Source of the DNA: an uncultured Lachnospiraceae bacterium
GTDB taxonomy: Bacteria; Bacillota; Clostridia; Lachnospirales; Lachnospiraceae
DNA: 9,826 nucleotides
Assembly: GCA_910585935.1 (NCBI GenBank)
Contig: CAJUHN010000144.1
Span: forward strand, 1-9,826
Reading direction: 5' to 3'
Below are positions 6,039-9,826 of this stretch, in pieces. A model generated the notes under the pieces. It had not been told where the DNA came from. It did no database searches and saw only the letters and a list, made by a program, of their open reading frames with translations. Position 1 is the stretch's first letter. Every line of letters begins with the position of its first letter. Both the position numbers and the translations under genes were made by a program.

Positions 6039-7694
6039 TTAGCTCATTCTTCCATTCTCTACAGAATAAATGGTATCCGCAATTCGCATAGTAGACTGCC
6101 TATGTGATACTAAGACTACGGTTTTTCCCTCTCGTTCTTCATGAAGAGATTTTAAAATTACAGCTTCATTTAGGCTGTCAAGATTACTGGTAGGTTCATC
6201 TAGCAGAACAAAAGGGGCATTATGTAAAAAAGCTCTCGCTAGTCCTAAACGCTGTCTTTCACCGCCAGAAAGGGTGTCTCCTAATTCACCCACAGAGGTA
6301 TTATATCCTTTAGGCAGGCTCATAATAAAATCATGTATGGACGCCTTTTTGCACGCAGTTTCTAGCTCTTCTTGTGTTGCATCAAGTTTGGCAATACGCA
6401 GATTACAAGCAATACTGTCATGAAATAGATGTGTCTGTTGGGTTACAAGGCTTTCCATATCTCTTAAATTAGCAGTATTTATTTGTGAAATTTCTGTATT
6501 TGATATCTTCACACTACCACTTTGTACATTCCAAAATCGCATCAGAAGTTTTAATAACGTCGATTTTCCGCTGCCGCTCTTGCCTACGATACCTATAATA
6601 GAATGTTGTGGAATGTTTACTGATATATCAGAAAGAACCTCTTCTTCATCATAAGAAAAAGTTACATGTTCTGCTGCTGCACCAGAAAAAGAGAGTTCAT
6701 TCTCTTCTGTTATTTCCTTTACTAAAGGACTCTCCTCCAAAATATCTAATACCCGATTTCCTGCTGCAAATGTATTCTGGAGGGTGCTGCCTAAATTCGC
6801 TAAAGCGACTACAGGTCCAAAAGAACTCATTAATGCAATCGTAGAGATTAATACACCATCAACTTCTATTCTTCCCTTTTGATAGAGCATAATAGAAAGG
6901 AATAACATAATAAGGTCAGATAGTAAAATAATTGTATTTGTAATAGCGATATTACGCCCTATTATTTTTTTCATTCGTTCTTCATTTATTATAAGGGCAT
7001 CTGTCTTTTGATTCATCTCTTCTAGTCGTTTTCTTTCCTGTCCATATTGAATAGTTTCAGAGAGTCCACGCAGATTGTCTAATACAAAACTGCTTAAATC
7101 TCCCGATTGAGTACGAAATTGTATTCCATCATCACCACTTGCTTTAGAAATCAATATAGGAATAACAATTCCTACTATCAGATAAATTGCTAGCGCTGTT
7201 ATTCCCAACAACCAATGAAATCTTCCAATAAACAGGCATAACACAATGGTAAACAGAAATGCTATCGCTGCTGGGGAAATGGTATGGGCGTAAAATACTT
7301 CTAATAGTTCAATATCTGATGTAATTATGGATATTAAATTTCCTTTATCCTTTCCTTCTAATTTCGCAGGGCAGAGCTTTCTAAGTGCCTGAAACACTTT
7401 ATCACGAATGAAAGCTAATAGTTTAAAAGCAATAAAATGATTACATGCTTGTTCTGCATAGCGTAAAATTCCTCTGAGTAAGGCGAATACGCATACACAG
7501 ATAAAAATTACTGTCAATGTAGGAGCAGAAAATCCTAACAGGTTTAATACAGCATAACCACCAAAAATGGTGAGAAAAGATGCACATAAATGCCCTAAAA
7601 ATCCCATTAAAATAGCTAATAGCATATATCCTGTCAAAGGTTTTATTAATTTTATAAGCTGTGTCATCACAGTAAAATTGCTTCTTCTTTTCAT
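6039..7694 (-). CDS. ABC exporter half-transporter, CydC-like (permease plus ATPase)
   Basis: This 551-residue half-transporter has a membrane domain of about six helices (roughly residues 20-310) fused to an ATPase domain. The ATPase is complete: Walker A GKSGSGKST (371-379), Q-loop glutamine 419, signature LSGGERQ (475-481), Walker B with FVLLDEP (D499, E500), D-loop SNLDS and switch H531. It resembles CydC, which with CydD exports cysteine and glutathione to the periplasm in Escherichia coli, and it equally resembles other heterodimeric exporters of Firmicutes. Its ATG overlaps the stop of the upstream partner as ATGA (7691-7694), with only a weak AAAGGA site, so translation is probably coupled and the two chains made one to one. 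No cytochrome bd genes are in the window, so I withhold the cydC symbol. Confidence 0.88.
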   Translation of the reverse strand: MKRRSNFTVMTQLIKLIKPLTGYMLLAILMGFLGHLCASFLTIFGGYAVLNLLGFSAPTLTVIFICVCVFALLRGILRYAEQACNHFIAFKLLAFIRDKVFQALRKLCPAKLEGKDKGNLISIITSDIELLEVFYAHTISPAAIAFLFTIVLCLFIGRFHWLLGITALAIYLIVGIVIPILISKASGDDGIQFRTQSGDLSSFVLDNLRGLSETIQYGQERKRLEEMNQKTDALIINEERMKKIIGRNIAITNTIILLSDLIMLFLSIMLYQKGRIEVDGVLISTIALMSSFGPVVALANLGSTLQNTFAAGNRVLDILEESPLVKEITEENELSFSGAAAEHVTFSYDEEEVLSDISVNIPQHSIIGIVGKSGSGKSTLLKLLMRFWNVQSGSVKISNTEISQINTANLRDMESLVTQQTHLFHDSIACNLRIAKLDATQEELETACKKASIHDFIMSLPKGYNTSVGELGDTLSGGERQRLGLARAFLHNAPFVLLDEPTSNLDSLNEAVILKSLHEEREGKTVVLVSHRQSTMRIADTIYSVENGRMS

Positions 7695-9433
7695 TCTGTA
7701 CTACTATCCTTTCTGTAATTTTCTAAACTCTGCTGTGCTTTCCACAGCTTTTCATAGATACCATTTTTTGAAAGTAGTTCTTTATGTGTTCCACTTTCTG
7801 TAATTTTTCCCTTTTCCATCACATAAATGTTATCTGCTTTTATTACATTTGCAAGGCGATGAGAGATCAGAATCACTGTTTTAGATTTCGCAAGTATATA
7901 AATTTGCTCCATGATATTATTTTCACTCTCTACATCAATATTAGAAGTCGCTTCATCAAAAATATAGACTGAACTGTCGTGCAATAATGCACGCGCTAAA
8001 GCCAACCTCTGACACTGTCCACCTGAAAGGTTAGAAGCTCTCTCCATAAGAAAAGTATCTAATCCATTTTCACCTCTTAGAAAGTCTGCCAGTTTAGTTT
8101 GTTCTAATACTTCCCATAACTCTTCTTCTGTAGCATCTGATTTTCCCATCTGTAAATTTTCCTTTATTGTGCCTTTAAATAAATAACTATTATGGCTGAT
8201 ATATGTAAAATTTTTCATCAAACTTTCTTCACAGATATCAGAAATTAATTTTCCTCCTATACTGACAGAACCAGTATATCCTCTATTTCTTCCCATCAAA
8301 ATTGCAGCAATCGTTGATTTCCCACAACCACTCTCCCCAACAATAGCAGTAAAATTGCCCTTGGGAAAAATTATATCGACGTTATGTAAAATTTCTCTCT
8401 CTGGTTCATAAGCAAAACATACCTTAGAACACACAAGGGTGCAGTCATCTGGAACATTCTGTTTTCCTGTTTCTTTGTTTTCTGGCAAATCTAATAATCG
8501 AAAAATCTTTCCACTCGCTGCCATTCCATTCATAGCAATATGAAAAAAGCTTCCAAGCTGACGCATGGGAAGAAAGAAATCTGCAGAAAGCAAAATAATT
8601 AAGAAACAGCCAGCAACTGATATATGACCTGCTCGATATTGAGTTGCTGCCATAATCACACCTAAAGCCGCTCCTCCATAAGCAATGAGATCCATAATGG
8701 TAATAGAATTAAGCTGCATAGTTAACACTTTCATAGTAATCACGCGAAATTTTTCTGATTCTTGATTCATTTCCTCATTTTTGTATTCATCTGCTTGATA
8801 AATTTTTAAAGTAGTAAGTCCCTGTAAATTCTCTAAAAAAGTATCTCCTAATGCAGTATATTGATCCCAATATTTAGAAAGCAGCTTTTTCGCCCAAGTT
8901 TGTACTACTGCAATAGAGATTGGGATAAGTGGAACACAGATTAATAAAACAATAGCTGCTGGTATGTTTATAAAGCACAATACAACAAAAAGTGTCAAAG
9001 GCGCGAGCATAGCATAAAAAAACTGTGGCAGATACGATCCAAAATATGTTTCTAACTGTTCTACTCCCTCTACAGCTACTTGTACAATCTCTGAGGTTTT
9101 CACCTGTTCCTTATAAGAAGCTCCTAGTTTAAGTAATTTTTCATAGATTTGTTCTCGCAGTGTTTTCTTAACTGCTTTTGAAGAAAGATAACTCATTTGG
9201 CTAGAACCTATCGCACACAAAAATCGGATAAAAATCGCCGCCGCTGCAATTATAATTATTGTAATCAAACTTTTTTTCTCTATAGTTCTCTCCAAAAGTT
9301 TTGCAAATAGTTGTGTAATACTCATCATCATCAAAATATTTGCTATAAGGGAACACCACTGAAAAATTACATTTCCCACTATATACTTTTTACTCTCATT
9401 GACTGTTCCAATCAGACGTTTATCGATCATCAT
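7691..9433 (-). CDS. ABC exporter half-transporter, CydD-like (permease plus ATPase)
   Basis: This 580-residue partner of the downstream half-transporter has a membrane domain (about residues 15-305) with the CydD-like coupling region LGDTFLENLQGLTTLKIY (195-212). Its ATPase carries Walker A GESGCGKST (366-374), signature LSGGQCQ (469-475), Walker B IFDEATSNID (D493, E494) and switch H525. The Q-loop position reads YISHNSYLF, so histidine 414 replaces the usual glutamine, whereas its partner keeps glutamine. Both chains keep the catalytic glutamate, so both ATP sites could be active, with this one unusual. The ATG at 9433 has AAGGAG seven bases upstream; a second ATG follows at once. It is the first gene of the operon, behind a long leader. 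The substrate is unknown: thiols, peptides, haem-related compounds or drugs are all possible for this family. Confidence 0.88.
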   Translation of the reverse strand: MMIDKRLIGTVNESKKYIVGNVIFQWCSLIANILMMMSITQLFAKLLERTIEKKSLITIIIIAAAAIFIRFLCAIGSSQMSYLSSKAVKKTLREQIYEKLLKLGASYKEQVKTSEIVQVAVEGVEQLETYFGSYLPQFFYAMLAPLTLFVVLCFINIPAAIVLLICVPLIPISIAVVQTWAKKLLSKYWDQYTALGDTFLENLQGLTTLKIYQADEYKNEEMNQESEKFRVITMKVLTMQLNSITIMDLIAYGGAALGVIMAATQYRAGHISVAGCFLIILLSADFFLPMRQLGSFFHIAMNGMAASGKIFRLLDLPENKETGKQNVPDDCTLVCSKVCFAYEPEREILHNVDIIFPKGNFTAIVGESGCGKSTIAAILMGRNRGYTGSVSIGGKLISDICEESLMKNFTYISHNSYLFKGTIKENLQMGKSDATEEELWEVLEQTKLADFLRGENGLDTFLMERASNLSGGQCQRLALARALLHDSSVYIFDEATSNIDVESENNIMEQIYILAKSKTVILISHRLANVIKADNIYVMEKGKITESGTHKELLSKNGIYEKLWKAQQSLENYRKDSSTE

Positions 9434-9688
9434 ATATATTCTCCTTCTTATTTATATCCTAATTTTTATGTTCTTTTATTGATAATTTAAATCATCTAAA
9501 TCCAGCCTTTCTTTTTATATTTTTTTAATGTAAAATATCTTAAATTTTTCTTCTCTATTTACATCACATTTAATAAAACCATTTAGTTTTTTACTACTTA
9601 CATTTGTTAGTATATACTAACTTTTATTCAAAAAAAAAGTGTTTTTTTCTCCATTTTAAAAATATAACAAATTTTATTTTACGGTGAC
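9434..9688 (-). promoter_or_regulatory. Long 5' leader of the ABC operon
   Basis: About 250 nt lie between the predicted transcription start (near 9682) and the first ATG, far more than elsewhere in this window. It contains the perfect palindrome at 9606-9621, an A9-GTG-T7 inverted stretch (9630-9648) and an imperfect palindrome GATAATTTAAATCATC (9481-9496). I recognise no known riboswitch core, T-box or leader peptide with a ribosome binding site. The length and the palindromes suggest control of the operon at this point. Confidence 0.4.
9606..9621. promoter_or_regulatory. Perfect 16-bp palindrome, likely operator
   Basis: GTTAGTATATACTAAC is perfectly self-complementary with no spacer, in the size range of operators for dimeric TetR- or MarR-type repressors. 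It lies about 60 to 75 bases after the predicted start of the ABC operon transcript, where a bound repressor would act as a roadblock. It also contains TATACT on both strands, so it might cover a second promoter; on the plus strand TTTACT stands 17 bases before it (9590-9595). No regulator gene is present in the window. Confidence 0.5.
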
Positions 9689-9717
9689 AGTATAGCAAAT
9701 CATATAAAAAAAGTCAA
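9689..9717 (-). promoter_or_regulatory. Strong promoter of the ABC operon
   Basis: On the minus strand, TTGACT (9717-9712) and TATACT (9694-9689) are separated by exactly 17 bases, giving a near-consensus vegetative promoter and the best one in the window. It drives right to left toward the CydD-like gene, with a start near 9682. It lies just downstream of repeat copy 4. Confidence 0.7.
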
Positions 9718-9754
9718 CAAATTTTAGCTTAAAATCATTTATTATGTTACAGTT

Positions 9755-9826
9755 CCGTCTATTTGAACATCAAGGGTTCGCTACGGCAAGGAAGTATTCC
9801 AGCGAAGCCGCGCTTTCGCTCCGTTC
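9755..9826 (+). repeat. Dispersed palindromic element, copy 4 (5' part only)
   Basis: This is the 5' part of the repeat, cut by the right edge of the window. From 9770 it follows copy 3 (TCAAGGGTTCGCTACGG, then the arm, then GAAGCCGCGCTTTCGCTC). The first 15 bases match only loosely, so the start is uncertain. Its left arm, CGGCAAGGAAGTATTCCA, is nearly the arm of copy 2 rather than that of copy 3. The right arm must lie beyond the window. Confidence 0.8.

Noticed and set aside
6039..9433. Naming the ABC pair cydC and cydD outright
   Set aside because: The domain layout fits, but cydAB is absent and many heterodimeric exporters of Firmicutes look the same. The substrate cannot be read from sequence alone.
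9481..9496. Imperfect palindrome GATAATTTAAATCATC resembling a Fur-type box
   Set aside because: It matches at only 14 of 16 positions in very AT-rich DNA, and its similarity to a Fur box is limited to the outer half-sites. I mention it only as part of the leader.
9628..9654. Tiny minus-strand frame encoding MEKKTLFF in the ABC operon leader
   Set aside because: It could be read as a leader peptide, but there is no ribosome binding site, and it arises from A and T runs.

Overview
The window is AT-rich DNA with AGGAGG-type ribosome binding sites. All six protein genes lie on the minus strand. This, plus a HelD-type helicase and a cytoplasmic Cys-type sulfatase with no export signal, suggests a low-GC anaerobic Firmicute, most likely a gut clostridium of the Lachnospiraceae type. 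That placement is inferred from style only; there is no rRNA or taxonomic marker here.

Transcription runs right to left. On the right is an ABC operon: a strong sigma-A-type promoter (9689-9717), a leader of about 250 nt holding a perfect 16-bp palindrome (9606-9621), two ABC half-transporters of the CydD/CydC type joined by an ATGA overlap (9433-6039), and a small YbaN/DUF454 membrane protein (5982-5551). A hairpin terminator (5511-5544) closes it. The two half-transporters should form one heterodimeric exporter; no cytochrome bd genes are present, so the substrate is open.

The left block has its own promoter (5040-5068), followed by a leader palindrome (5012-5027), a HelD-like RNA polymerase recycling helicase (4985-2880), a cytoplasmic sulfatase (2815-1376) and a PhnP-like metallo-beta-lactamase-fold hydrolase (1235-402). 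The hydrolase has a plausible promoter of its own (1263-1291). The sulfatase is much richer in G+C than its neighbours and is bracketed by direct repeats exactly 1600 bp apart, so it looks like a later arrival in a helD-hydrolase locus.

The main unexplained structure is a family of short non-coding palindromic elements of about 175 bp. Complete copies lie at 180-354 (minus) and 5108-5285 (plus), and partial copies are cut by the window edges at 1-79 (plus) and about 9755-9826 (plus). Their middle parts are conserved, while their terminal arms differ between copies yet remain complementary within a copy. This is the mark of a mobile, fold-dependent element such as a MITE or a structured RNA/DNA repeat.
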